From: an uncultured Nitrospirales bacterium
Lineage (GTDB): Bacteria > Nitrospirota > Nitrospiria > Nitrospirales > UBA8639
NCBI GenBank assembly: GCA_958295805.1
Contig: OY282373.1
Location: 2,831,499-2,895,498, forward strand
Length of the DNA: 64,000 nucleotides
Direction of reading: 5' to 3'
In this document: positions 1-7,991 of the stretch, piece after piece
How positions within the stretch are numbered: the stretch's first letter is position 1
Layout of the letters: each line of letters opens with the position of its first letter
Program-made: the position numbers and the translations under genes
Notes under the pieces: model-generated
The model's database searches: none
Told to the model about the DNA's origin: nothing
Seen by the model: only the letters and a program-made list of their open reading frames with translations

Positions 1-62
1 CCGCGCATGGTAAAGCCGTCTTGCTCCCGGGCCGTCCCGCGTCCCCGACACCCTGACTTCTC

Positions 63-1604
63 ATGACCATGGGCCAGTCCGTTCTTCCTTCTCGTTCTTC
101 GATTATCAAGGACGCGGGAGTTTTTCCGCTGACCCGGACCAAATCCTTGATTGACGACAGTCCATGGACACTCTATCAACGGATGGCCGCCCCCGGCCGA
201 CCGTCGGTGCTGCTTGAAAGCGGGAAAGGGCCTTGGGGTTCAGCCCGCTATTCCTTTCTGGCCAGCAACCCGTACCTCATTTTTTCCGGAGGACGGGGAC
301 ACTATACCCTTGAAACGGCACAAGGAAAAACGCAGCATCACGGGGATACCCTCCCCGCCTTATTGAAGTTCCTGAGCCCGTCCATTGTTCCCCGCTCTCC
401 CTTCCTGCCGCCGTTTATCGGTGGAGCCGTCGGATACATGAGTTACGACGTTGTTCGACACTATGAACCGCTCCCTTCTCTCGCAGTCCATGACCCATCG
501 TTGCCGGATTTGGAATTTCTGTTTTTTGATTTACTGGTCGCCGTTGATCACCAGACGCACATGCTCCATATTCTGTTCACCCCGGCTCCTGACCGGCTTC
601 TCTCGGAATCCCATGATGCCTTGTGCCGCGAAGGCGCGACGCGAATGGCCGAGCTTGAACGGGCTCTCGGTTCACCCTCCCCCTCACCCCTGCCCTCTCC
701 CAGTGGGGGAAGGGGGTCAGGGGGTACCCTTGATTTCCACAGTATTCAGGCCACGCAATCAGAACGGGAATATGTCCAGCGCGTTCAATGGTGCCAGGAC
801 TTCATCCGTGCCGGCGACATTTATCAAGCCAACCTGTCCCACCGATTTTCCGTGGAGTTCCATCCGGCAGAGGACCATTCACTTCAGGCGGTCGGCCAAA
901 CCTTGTATCACCGTCTGCGAAGCGTGAATCCTTCGCCTTTTTCCGGTTTATTCGTAACCGAGAACCTTGCCTTAGTGTCCTCGTCTCCGGAACGACTGGT
1001 ACGGCTCGCCTGCAGCCACGTGAACATGCGCCCCATTGCCGGCACGCGACCGCGCGGTCGCACGGCGATTGAAGATCATGCCTTGGTTGATACCCTCCGG
1101 ATTGATAAGAAAGAACGGGCGGAACACGTCATGTTGGTGGACCTCGCCCGCAATGATCTCGGGCGAGTCTGTAACTATGGGTCGGTCCACGTTGATGAGT
1201 TCATGACGATTGAACAGTATTCCCACGTGGCACACTTGGTTTCCGAAGTCAGCGGAACCCTCAAGCCTTCTTGCACGACGCTGGACCTCATTCGCTCCGT
1301 GTTCCCCGGAGGAACGATCACCGGCGCGCCTAAGATTCGCTGCATGGAAATCATCGAAGAACTGGAACCCGTTCGGCGAGGGCCGTACACCGGCTCGCTG
1401 GGGTATCTGAGTTGGACCGGAGACTTGGACTTCAACATTATCATTCGCACCATGGTGTTGACTCGGCAACGGGCTTACCTTCAAGTCGGCGCCGGCATCG
1501 TCGCGGACTCCCAGCCCCATCGTGAGTATCAAGAAACCCTCTACAAAGCCCAAGCCCTGATTGAAGCCTGTTCCCTCTCTCCTGGTGGGAAAGGCCCAAG
1601 GTGA
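63..1604 (+). CDS. pabB: Aminodeoxychorismate synthase component I (PabB)
   Basis: Converts chorismate and ammonia (delivered by a PabA-type amidotransferase) to 4-amino-4-deoxychorismate, the first step of p-aminobenzoate and folate synthesis in the cytosol. The 513-residue length is normal for the PabB/TrpE family. The N-terminal TrpE-like domain holds GGAVGYMSYD; the chorismate-binding domain shows PIAGTRPRGR near residue 324, DLARNDLGRV, and the GGTITGAPK signature near 416. Residues about 204-221 form a Ser/Pro/Gly linker encoded by an inserted palindromic repeat, and the last codons run into a second copy. pabC begins 25 bases downstream, so the two are probably cotranscribed. TrpE is the alternative; the pabC neighbour favours PabB. 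The ATG at 63 lacks a clear Shine-Dalgarno; ATG 69 is also possible. The preceding 62 bases show no recognisable feature. Confidence 0.93.
   Translation: MTMGQSVLPSRSSIIKDAGVFPLTRTKSLIDDSPWTLYQRMAAPGRPSVLLESGKGPWGSARYSFLASNPYLIFSGGRGHYTLETAQGKTQHHGDTLPALLKFLSPSIVPRSPFLPPFIGGAVGYMSYDVVRHYEPLPSLAVHDPSLPDLEFLFFDLLVAVDHQTHMLHILFTPAPDRLLSESHDALCREGATRMAELERALGSPSPSPLPSPSGGRGSGGTLDFHSIQATQSEREYVQRVQWCQDFIRAGDIYQANLSHRFSVEFHPAEDHSLQAVGQTLYHRLRSVNPSPFSGLFVTENLALVSSSPERLVRLACSHVNMRPIAGTRPRGRTAIEDHALVDTLRIDKKERAEHVMLVDLARNDLGRVCNYGSVHVDEFMTIEQYSHVAHLVSEVSGTLKPSCTTLDLIRSVFPGGTITGAPKIRCMEIIEELEPVRRGPYTGSLGYLSWTGDLDFNIIIRTMVLTRQRAYLQVGAGIVADSQPHREYQETLYKAQALIEACSLSPGGKGPR
674..726. repeat. GC-rich palindromic repeat inside pabB
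   Basis: A C-rich left arm (CCCTCACCCCTGCCCTCTCC) is followed by CAG and a G-rich right arm (TGGGGGAAGGGGGTCAGGGG). The palindrome is in frame and adds about 18 residues to PabB. Related copies lie at 1571-1612 and 1914-1963. It looks like a REP/palindromic-element type repeat that tolerates insertion in coding sequence. Confidence 0.75.
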
Positions 1605-1612
1605 AGGGGAGA
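1571..1612. repeat. Palindromic repeat across the pabB 3' end
   Basis: A diverged copy of the same element: CCCTCTCTCCTGGTGGGAAA followed by GGCCCAAGGTGAAGGGGAGA. It supplies the last codons and stop of pabB and ends just before the GGAGG that precedes pabC. It could form a hairpin in the pabB-pabC transcript. Confidence 0.6.
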
Positions 1613-1629
1613 CGTTGGAGGACGCAAAC

Positions 1630-2535
1630 GTGTGGGTGTATCTGAATGACCGGATGGTGGACCAAGACGAGGCTCGGATCTCCGTGTTCGACCGTGGATT
1701 TTTGTATGGAGACGGCGTGTTTGAAACCGTGCGAATCTATGACGGAGTTCCGGTCTGGCTGACTCGCCATCTGGCACGACTCACCCGCTCCTGCCAAGCC
1801 ATTGCCTTGGACTTGCCTCTCCCTGAAAAGAATTGGCCCGACGTCTTTCAGCAAGTCATTGACCGCAATCAGTTAAATCATGCGGTGATTCGCCTGACCC
1901 TTTCACGGGGAAGCCCCTCACTCTGGCCCTCTCCCAGTGGGAGAGGTGAGGGAAAGGGAGAGGCGCATGATGAGGAGGGAGGGAACCCGACGGTGGTGCT
2001 GTTTCCCCGGCACCTCCCTCACGTGACGACGCAACAACGGCGCAACGGCGTATCGATCATCCTGATCCGCAAGCCGTCACTACGTGCGTATCCAACACAA
2101 GCCAAAACCCTGAACTATTTGAACAATCTCTTAACCAAACAAGAAGCCAGCGAACGGGGCGCCTTTGAGGGGTTGCGGCTGACCATTGACGGCCATCTTG
2201 CCGAATGTGCCATGAGCAACGTCTTTTTTATTCAACGTGACGTGCTGCACACCCCCTCGCTGGAGTGCGGCGTGTTGCCGGGCATCACGCGCGGGGTCAT
2301 CCTTGAGGCGGCCCCAACCCTGGGCCTTCAGACACAAGAGGGCCGGTATACCCCTGACGTTCTGCACGAAGCCGATGAATGTTTCTTGACCAGTAGCGGG
2401 CTCGGCATTCTGCCGGTGGCAAACGTTGACGGGAGACCCTTCTCCCGCAACCCATCGGGATCATGGGTGGAAACCCTTCAAAACCACTACGAGCTCATGT
2501 TACGGGAACAGAGTCGAAGCAACGGGACGACGTAG
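1630..2535 (+). CDS. pabC: 4-amino-4-deoxychorismate lyase / class IV aminotransferase (PabC)
   Basis: PLP enzyme that releases pyruvate from aminodeoxychorismate to give p-aminobenzoate. Class IV aminotransferase fold: N-terminal YLNDRMV and FDRGFLYGDGVFETVR, the PLP lysine in AKTLNYLNN (about K159), and C-terminal ECFLTSSGLGILPV. The GTG at 1630 is preferred because GGAGG (1617-1621) lies 8 bases upstream and the protein begins where family members do; the frame is open back to 1561 but that part is repeat-derived. Residues about 96-112 are encoded by an in-frame palindromic repeat. A branched-chain or D-amino acid aminotransferase role cannot be excluded from sequence alone; adjacency to pabB supports PabC. 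Its stop is only 10 bases from the convergent nadB stop. Confidence 0.87.
   Translation: MWVYLNDRMVDQDEARISVFDRGFLYGDGVFETVRIYDGVPVWLTRHLARLTRSCQAIALDLPLPEKNWPDVFQQVIDRNQLNHAVIRLTLSRGSPSLWPSPSGRGEGKGEAHDEEGGNPTVVLFPRHLPHVTTQQRRNGVSIILIRKPSLRAYPTQAKTLNYLNNLLTKQEASERGAFEGLRLTIDGHLAECAMSNVFFIQRDVLHTPSLECGVLPGITRGVILEAAPTLGLQTQEGRYTPDVLHEADECFLTSSGLGILPVANVDGRPFSRNPSGSWVETLQNHYELMLREQSRSNGTT
1914..1963. repeat. GC-rich palindromic repeat inside pabC
   Basis: The core CCCTCTCCCAGTGGGAGAGG is a near-perfect palindrome, with flanking CCCCTCACTCTGG and TGAGGGAAAGGGAGAGG. It is in frame, adding about 17 residues. This is the third copy within 1.3 kb. Confidence 0.8.
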
Positions 2536-2545
2536 AGGCGGAACG

Positions 2546-4168
2546 TTACCCGGCTTGCCGACGGGTCGTTGAAGGAAAAGTAAGCGGCGCTGAAAGCCGA
2601 ATCTGACTGTGGGTTTTCCAGACCGAGCCTTTGCAACTTGGGAAATCTTCCCGGTAATGGGCCCCCAAGCTGTGTTCTCTTCCCAAGGCAGCTTCGGTAA
2701 TACACCGCGCAACCTGAATCATGTTTTTGACTTCGAGGTCGGCGCGCGCGTGGAGAGAACCCTGAATCTGCGTGTCCCAGCGAGACAGTTGGGCCAACGC
2801 CTGCACCAATGAATCGCCCGTCCTGACTAACCCGACCTTTTCCCACATCAGCCGCCGGAGGGAATTTCTTAATTTTTCGCCGTCGTCCAACGTGCTGACC
2901 GGACCCGTGACAAAACGCGCAGCCAGACTTTTCAGGTGAGCCGGCTTGGACCCGGCAGGAAGAGACGCCGCAGACTTGGCGGCCCGGCATCCAAACACCA
3001 ACCCTTCCAACAATGAATTACTGGCCAACCGGTTCGCCCCATGGACGCCATTGCAGGCGACTTCTCCAGCGGCGAACAAGCCAGCCAAGGAGGTCTCCCC
3101 GTCAATGCCGGCCTTAATGCCACCCATAACGTAATGGGCGCTCGGGGAAACCGGAATCCATTCCTCCGTGATATCAATATCAAACCGCAGGCAGGTCCGA
3201 TAAATCGTGGGGAACCGATTTCTGATGAAGGCTTTCCCCAAATGGGTGACGTCCAAATACACGTGGCGCGACCGGGAAGAGGCCATTTCCGCCCAGATTG
3301 CCCGTGCGACGCTGTCTCGTGGGGCCATTTCAGCCGCGGGATGATACCGTGACAAAAACATCTCACCTTTTCGATTGCGCAGGACCCCGCCTTCCCCTCT
3401 CATGGCTTCGGACAAAAGAAACGGTGGGCTGGAGGGAAGGTACAACGCCGTGGGATGAAATTGCACAAATTCCATATCTTCCAAAATGGCCCCTGCCCGA
3501 TACGCCATCGCCATGCCGTCACCCGTCGCGTTTTCCGTATTGGTAGTTCTGGCATAAATCTGTCCCACTCCGCCGGTCGTCAGGAGCACGCCGGCCGATG
3601 GAAGGATTTGCACCGCCCCCGTAATTTCATTGACCACCACCGCGCCGTAACACCGGCCGTCCGCAACCAACAGGTCTTTGGTAAAATGGCGATCAAACCA
3701 TTGAATGGTCGAGCGTTGTCGGGCACGTTCCAGCAACACGCGAATCATTTCATGTCCCGTGGCGTCGCCCCGAGCCCGCAGCACCCGGCTTCGGCTATGC
3801 GCCCCTTCTCTGGCAAAAACAAATTGGCCTCCGACCTTATCGAATTCCGTGCCCCAGGCGATCAATTCCTGAATACGAGTCGGCCCTTCCTCCACCAGAA
3901 CGCGAGCCGCGTCTTCACGACCAAGCTGATGCCCAGCCTTGATCGTATCGGAGAAATGCAGATTCACGTTATCTTCAGCGTTCAACGCGACGGCCACGCC
4001 ACCCTGTGCGTACATGGAATTACTTTGGAAGCGACTGCCTTTGGTCACGATGAGCACCCGCCCGTGCTCACACAATTCAAGTGCGGCGCGCAATCCCGCA
4101 ATCCCGCTCCCGATAACCAAAAAGTCGGCCTCCGGCCCCCAGGTATACTTCGTGACGGCGTGCTTCAT
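2546..4168 (-). CDS. nadB: L-aspartate oxidase (NadB)
   Basis: Flavoprotein that oxidises L-aspartate to iminoaspartate for quinolinate and NAD synthesis. About 540 residues, as expected. The N-terminal FAD-binding motif VIGSGIAGLRAALEL starts near residue 18. Further family stretches are SMYAQGGVAVAL, HPTALYLP, APRDSVARAIW, HYVMGGIKAG and GEVACNGVHGANRLASNSLLEGLVFG. The start at 4168 (MKHAVTKY) is chosen over the upstream-open ATG at 4246 because the extra 26 residues are encoded by a heptanucleotide repeat. There is no clear Shine-Dalgarno. It is convergent with pabC. No nadA or nadC is in view. Confidence 0.93.
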   Translation of the reverse strand: MKHAVTKYTWGPEADFLVIGSGIAGLRAALELCEHGRVLIVTKGSRFQSNSMYAQGGVAVALNAEDNVNLHFSDTIKAGHQLGREDAARVLVEEGPTRIQELIAWGTEFDKVGGQFVFAREGAHSRSRVLRARGDATGHEMIRVLLERARQRSTIQWFDRHFTKDLLVADGRCYGAVVVNEITGAVQILPSAGVLLTTGGVGQIYARTTNTENATGDGMAMAYRAGAILEDMEFVQFHPTALYLPSSPPFLLSEAMRGEGGVLRNRKGEMFLSRYHPAAEMAPRDSVARAIWAEMASSRSRHVYLDVTHLGKAFIRNRFPTIYRTCLRFDIDITEEWIPVSPSAHYVMGGIKAGIDGETSLAGLFAAGEVACNGVHGANRLASNSLLEGLVFGCRAAKSAASLPAGSKPAHLKSLAARFVTGPVSTLDDGEKLRNSLRRLMWEKVGLVRTGDSLVQALAQLSRWDTQIQGSLHARADLEVKNMIQVARCITEAALGREHSLGAHYREDFPSCKGSVWKTHSQIRLSAPLTFPSTTRRQAG

Positions 4169-4174
4169 AGAACG

Positions 4175-4229
4175 ATTGAGATTGAAGATTGGAGATTTTA
4201 GATTGAGGATTTTAGATTGGAGATTGGGG
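4175..4229. repeat. Heptanucleotide tandem repeat upstream of nadB
   Basis: Seven consecutive 7-bp units of the form ATTNNRG occupy 4181-4229: ATTGAAG, ATTGGAG, ATTTTAG, ATTGAGG, ATTTTAG, ATTGGAG, ATTGGGG, with a 6-bp partial unit before them. It lies 7 bases upstream of the nadB start codon, in the presumed 5' untranslated region. Confidence 0.8.
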
Positions 4230-4249
4230 ATGGAAAAAATCGGCAATCC

Positions 4250-4741
4250 CTAAGAAGATGAAGACATCGCCTGCCTTGCGGCCATCCCGAACGGCACGTT
4301 GCCGTCAACGTCCTCCAGCAAAACGGTCTGTGTGCCATTCCAGATCAATATTCCGTGTCCTTGATCCGTCACCAACGTTTCTTCGGACGACGGTTGCCAC
4401 TTTCCTTCCCACCGAATATTGACCGTTGCCCGTTCGTCTCGAATGTATATTCGCTCAATGGTCAAGGTTAAGGAAATCGATGAATACGCGGAAACGTCTC
4501 CTTGCACGTCGCGTTGCAGACGTTGAAGCCCCTCCGACGTCAACAGTAACTTCCCGAGGGCGTCTGGATTTTGATCTTCATACGCTGAGCGCAAGGCCTC
4601 AACCGCCTTGATAATGCGCTCAAATCGAGCGTGATCTTCCGGGTACTTCTGCTTGTCGGACTGACACCCCAGCCCCAACAAAAGAAGGCCGACGCCCAGC
4701 CCCCAACCGACCCAGGAAAAAATGGAACGGAATCGACGCAT
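4250..4741 (-). CDS. Putative lipoprotein of unknown function
   Basis: 163 residues with a basic N-terminus, a hydrophobic stretch GLGVGLLLLGLGC and a lipobox ending at Cys26, so it is probably exported and lipidated. The mature part has a charged helical stretch (YPEDHARFERIIKAVEALRSAYE) followed by beta-rich sequence and a WNGTQTVLLEDV stretch. I do not recognise the family; the size and the ERIYIRDERATVNIRWEGKW segment recall small SnoaL/NTF2-like secreted domains, but this is speculative. The start at 4741 is chosen because the signal peptide begins there. It lies upstream of nadB on the same strand (82 bases, containing the heptamer repeat) and might share its transcript. Confidence 0.7.
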   Translation of the reverse strand: MRRFRSIFSWVGWGLGVGLLLLGLGCQSDKQKYPEDHARFERIIKAVEALRSAYEDQNPDALGKLLLTSEGLQRLQRDVQGDVSAYSSISLTLTIERIYIRDERATVNIRWEGKWQPSSEETLVTDQGHGILIWNGTQTVLLEDVDGNVPFGMAARQAMSSSS

Positions 4742-5047
4742 GAGTCCAATTATAGCGGGAACACAAGGAAACCACAAAGCAGGCAACCGTGGGAGAAATT
4801 CCAGGCTGGGTTCTGGAACGCCGTCATCCAGGGTTGATCTTCCGTCATACTCCTCCCAGATTCTACAGGAAAATCTCAACGATACCCGTGGTCATGATAA
4901 GCTTGCCACCTGTTTCTTCGACAGTGTTTCAGTATAAGATACGCCTGAAGCAAAGTTTTGAACGCGGTAGCTTCACAACTTCTACACGCGATTCACGTCG
5001 AACCACGCTGGGCAACCGGTTACGATGCAAAGAAACGGGACCCTTCC
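4742..5047. other. Intergenic region between the lipoprotein gene and cas6
   Basis: 306 bases separating divergent genes, so promoters for both the lipoprotein/nadB side and the cas operon are expected here. I see an AT-richer stretch with TATAAG near 4934 but no convincing -35 at the right spacing. No RNA gene or repeat is recognised. The cas6 frame is open upstream to 4958, so a longer Cas6 is formally possible. Confidence 0.4.
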
Positions 5048-6049
5048 ATGAATTCAGCAGCAGCAAGCGAACCGCGATTACCATTGGCGCGTTATCGGTT
5101 CAGGTTCCGAACAACCCGGGCCATGCGCCTGCCGGACTATTCCGGTTCCGCTTGGCGCGGCGCATTCGGCCACAGTCTAAAAAAACTGGTCTGCGTCACC
5201 CGCGAGCCGCAATGTGAACCCTGTCTGCTCTATCGCACCTGTATCTACCCGTATATCTTTGAAACCCCACCTGATCCGGCCGTCGGCAAAATGCGGAAAT
5301 ACAATGCTGCGCCGCACCCGTTCGTTCTGTATCCTGGCGAGACCATGCGCGGCCCACTGACGGCGAATACCGCACACAGCCTGGAAATGACGCTATTCGG
5401 GCACGGGAATCGCCATCTCCCCTATATTATTCACGCACTTGACCGGGCCGCTCAACGGGGTATCGGAACCCAACGCGGAACATTCGAATTACTCGAAGTG
5501 CAACAGCGCGTGCAGGAGGCATGGCGTTCAATCTACCAGCCGGGCGGAAAGCTCCAGCCTCATCCTGCAGAATGCCTCAACCTACCGGATTGTCCCACGC
5601 ACGTGACGGTCCAATTGCTCACACCCTTGCGCATGAAAGCCCGCGAGCACCTTGTCACGCCAGATACTTTGACGTTCAAGGTCCTGTTTTCCACTGTATT
5701 GCGGCGTATCTCCCTGCTTATCGCATTTCACACCGACGCGCCGTTGGAAACCGATTTTGCCGCGCTGACCCGGGCCGCCGAAACGATACCCGTGGCGCGG
5801 CATACACTGCACTGGCATGACTGGACCCGTTATTCCAGCCGTCAGGACAGCCTGATGCAGCTTGGTGGATTGTTGGGCACGGTGACGTTCCAGAGCGATG
5901 GGCTTGAGCCGTTCTGGCCCTACCTCTGGCTCGGACAATGGACCCACGCGGGCAAAAACACCAGCATGGGGCTGGGCAAGTATACACTCATCAAAGTCGA
6001 CGAACCTCGGACGACAATCATCCATGAAAACCGGCATGAAACCTCCTGA
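5048..6049 (+). CDS. cas6: CRISPR endoribonuclease Cas6
   Basis: RAMP-fold endoribonuclease expected to cut pre-crRNA within the repeats. About 333 residues. The N-terminal half has a Cys cluster (CVTREPQCEPCLLYRTCIY, about residues 55-75) typical of the Cas6 C-terminal-domain family found in type III loci; the C-terminus carries the Gly-rich loop TSMGLGKYTL. Candidate catalytic His residues are present (for example HTLHWHDW) but cannot be assigned by eye. The start at 5048 (MNSAAASEPRLPLARYRF) is chosen because the RAMP domain begins shortly after it; the frame is open to 4958. It is the first gene of the csm operon and its 3' end overlaps the next gene. Confidence 0.88.
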   Translation: MNSAAASEPRLPLARYRFRFRTTRAMRLPDYSGSAWRGAFGHSLKKLVCVTREPQCEPCLLYRTCIYPYIFETPPDPAVGKMRKYNAAPHPFVLYPGETMRGPLTANTAHSLEMTLFGHGNRHLPYIIHALDRAAQRGIGTQRGTFELLEVQQRVQEAWRSIYQPGGKLQPHPAECLNLPDCPTHVTVQLLTPLRMKAREHLVTPDTLTFKVLFSTVLRRISLLIAFHTDAPLETDFAALTRAAETIPVARHTLHWHDWTRYSSRQDSLMQLGGLLGTVTFQSDGLEPFWPYLWLGQWTHAGKNTSMGLGKYTLIKVDEPRTTIIHENRHETS

Positions 6050-7262
6050 TAGCGGAAGGGGACCTGTATCGGAAAGCAAGAATCCGGCGGTGTCCACTGC
6101 AAGTCCGGCGAGCGTGCCGGCCGGCTTTGAAAAACGCATTTTGTTGTGTGTGGCCGGTTTATCGCCGCAGGTGATTACCGAAACGTTCTATGTCTTGGCA
6201 ACACGAGACAAATTTCTCCCGACCGACGTTCATATCATCACCACTGCCGAAGGTGCCCACAGGGTGCGCCTGACCCTGCTTGAAGACGACCCGGAAGAAC
6301 AGCATTTTTATCGGCTCTGCGCCGATCTTGACATTGACCCGGTCGGCATCCGATTCGACACCGAAACCATCCACCAGATACCCGCGGGTGACAAAAACCC
6401 CTCGTCCGCACATCACGCAGAGGCAGGGCTGGATGACATTCGCAGTCTTGCCGACAATCAAGCCGCGGCCGATACCATCACCGCCATCGTGCGCGACCTG
6501 ACTGCCGACTCACAAGCCGCCATTCATGCCTCGATCGCCGGTGGCCGCAAGACCATGGGGTTCTACCTGGGCTATGCCATGAGTCTGTTCGGGCGAGAAC
6601 AGGATCGCCTGTCTCACGTGCTGATCTCACCGCCATTCGAGTCACATCCCCGATTTTACTACCCACCTAAAAAACCGAAAGTGCTGCGGGACAACAACAA
6701 ACGTCCCATCCACACCCGTCACGCCGAGATCACGCTGGCAGACATCCCCTTTGTACGACTACGCGGACATCTGGACGGCAGCATACTCGGCGAAGAAACC
6801 AGTTACTCGGAAACCGTCCGTCGGGCACAACGCAACGTCGATCCGCCGAAACTCATTCTTGACCGCGAGAACAAAATGATTCAGTGCGGGGATCACTCCA
6901 TGACCTTCAGCCCCAATCTTTTCGCCTTTTACGCCTGGGTTGCCCGGCGTCTGCTGGCAGACAATCCCGGCATACACTGGACCCAGGACAACGTCAGCAA
7001 AGAATACCTCGAAGAATACGTCCGCATTGTCGGGGAGTACAGCGCAGATTATGAGAATGCGTGCGTCAGTTTACGACATGGCATGGACAAGGATTTTATC
7101 GACCCGAAAGCAAGCAAAATCAACAAGCAGATTAAAAAAATGCTTGGCAAAGAACCAGCCCGACCCTATCTAATCAGTACGCTCGGCGTGATTCCGGAAT
7201 CGCGGTACCGTTTGAAAGGTTTGACCTTGAAAAAAGAACAAGTACGATTTCTGACAGAATGA
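6024..7262 (+). CDS. NE0113-family CRISPR-associated CARF protein
   Basis: About 412 residues. After a non-conserved leader of some 36 residues the protein starts like NE0113-family members (KRILLCVAGLSPQVITETFY), then TTAEGAHR, and the ligand-loop motif SIAGGRKTMGFYLGYAMSLFG (about 170-190), marking a CARF-type sensor of cyclic oligoadenylate. The C-terminal half (about 230-412) matches no domain I recognise; it ends near IPESRYRLKGLTL. Members have been linked to ring-nuclease or signal-sensing roles; which applies here is not visible. The start overlaps the cas6 stop; ATG 6024 and 6036 both fit, and GTG 6090 or 6114 would remove the atypical leader. The last 24 bases lie in a 44-bp repeat found again after hepT. 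Confidence 0.8.
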   Translation: MKTGMKPPDSGRGPVSESKNPAVSTASPASVPAGFEKRILLCVAGLSPQVITETFYVLATRDKFLPTDVHIITTAEGAHRVRLTLLEDDPEEQHFYRLCADLDIDPVGIRFDTETIHQIPAGDKNPSSAHHAEAGLDDIRSLADNQAAADTITAIVRDLTADSQAAIHASIAGGRKTMGFYLGYAMSLFGREQDRLSHVLISPPFESHPRFYYPPKKPKVLRDNNKRPIHTRHAEITLADIPFVRLRGHLDGSILGEETSYSETVRRAQRNVDPPKLILDRENKMIQCGDHSMTFSPNLFAFYAWVARRLLADNPGIHWTQDNVSKEYLEEYVRIVGEYSADYENACVSLRHGMDKDFIDPKASKINKQIKKMLGKEPARPYLISTLGVIPESRYRLKGLTLKKEQVRFLTE

Positions 7263-7282
7263 CGAGGACGGCAAGCTTGCCG
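7239..7282. repeat. 44-bp direct repeat, copy 1 (end of the NE0113-family gene)
   Basis: Runs from the last codons of the NE0113-family gene (ACGATTTCTGACAGAA) into CGGCAAGCTTGCCG. It matches 7883-7926 at 41 of 44 positions. The two copies flank mntA-hepT, so the module was probably inserted or duplicated with one gene edge. Confidence 0.85.
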
Positions 7283-7335
7283 AATGTAGAGAAGGCATTG
7301 ACGAACATCAACGCAATCAACGAGAGGTCATTGAC

Positions 7336-7620
7336 GTGCACCCATTGATAGAAAATCATCGTGCGGAGATACGATTTCTGACTGAACGTTACGGCATTGA
7401 AAATGTACGGGTATTCGGATCCATGGCCAGGGGAGATGCGGACGATGCCAGTGATGTCGATCTGCTGGTATCGCTTCCCGAAAATAAGAGTGGGCTCATC
7501 CTTGGCGGATGGCTTATGGATGTTCAATATCTGTTGCAGCGTCGTGTGGACGTGGTAACGGAACGCGGTCTGCATCACGCGCTCCGCGATCTCATACTGA
7601 ATGAGGCACAACCCTTATGA
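7336..7620 (+). CDS. mntA: MNT-type nucleotidyltransferase (MntA-like antitoxin)
   Basis: 94-residue minimal nucleotidyltransferase. It shows the GSx10DxD catalytic signature as GSMARGDADDASDVDLLV, followed by ILGGWLMDVQYLLQRRVDVV. In MntA/HepT systems the MNT partner AMPylates the HEPN toxin and neutralises it; that role is inferred from the overlapping hepT. The GTG start at 7336 has GAGAGG 9 bases upstream. The 4-base overlap with hepT implies translational coupling. It sits between the NE0113-family gene and cas10 in the same orientation and so may be read with the cas operon. The symbol is given by family resemblance. Confidence 0.85.
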   Translation: MHPLIENHRAEIRFLTERYGIENVRVFGSMARGDADDASDVDLLVSLPENKSGLILGGWLMDVQYLLQRRVDVVTERGLHHALRDLILNEAQPL

Positions 7621-7898
7621 AGTCGTCTGCGCCATCGGATAAGGTTTTGCTAGGACATATTCGCGAGTCTATTGAGCGAATTCGAGAGTACACTGGCAAC
7701 AATCAAGACGTTTTCTTCGATTCGCAAATCGTGCGGGATGCGGTCGTGCCCAATTTGCAAATTCTTGCCGAATCCACTCAGCGGCTCAGCGACTCGATCA
7801 AGGCCACTGAGCAACGTGTTCCCTGGCGGGAGATCGCAGGCTTTCGCACCGTGCTCGCGCACGGTTACTCAGGACTTGACCACAGGTACGATTTCTGA
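7617..7898 (+). CDS. hepT: HEPN-domain ribonuclease toxin (HepT-like), C-terminally truncated
   Basis: 93-residue HEPN protein, partner of the upstream MNT gene. The RX4HXY active-site motif is intact as RTVLAHGY near the C-terminus, with EIAGFR before it. HepT proteins usually continue about 20 residues after this motif; here the frame ends at LDHRYDF because a 44-bp sequence copied from the end of the NE0113-family gene follows. Whether the shortened protein still folds and is toxic is open. Starts with ATG overlapping the mntA stop. Confidence 0.83.
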   Translation: MKSSAPSDKVLLGHIRESIERIREYTGNNQDVFFDSQIVRDAVVPNLQILAESTQRLSDSIKATEQRVPWREIAGFRTVLAHGYSGLDHRYDF

Positions 7899-7926
7899 CA
7901 GAAGGACGAGGCCGGCAAGCTTGCCG
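7883..7926. repeat. 44-bp direct repeat, copy 2 (end of hepT)
   Basis: Second copy of 7239-7282. It supplies the last codons and stop of hepT and ends with the same CGGCAAGCTTGCCG palindrome. The two starts are 644 bases apart. Confidence 0.85.
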
Positions 7927-7991
7927 TTGGACAATTGGATCGAGAAATCGAGTAAACTCAAGAGGACTGAGAGAGGATTATCAAGCTGACC

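Noticed and set aside
4250-4879. Longer 209-residue version of the lipoprotein
   Set aside because: The signal peptide with the lipobox begins at the ATG at 4741; the extra N-terminal 46 residues would put it in the interior.
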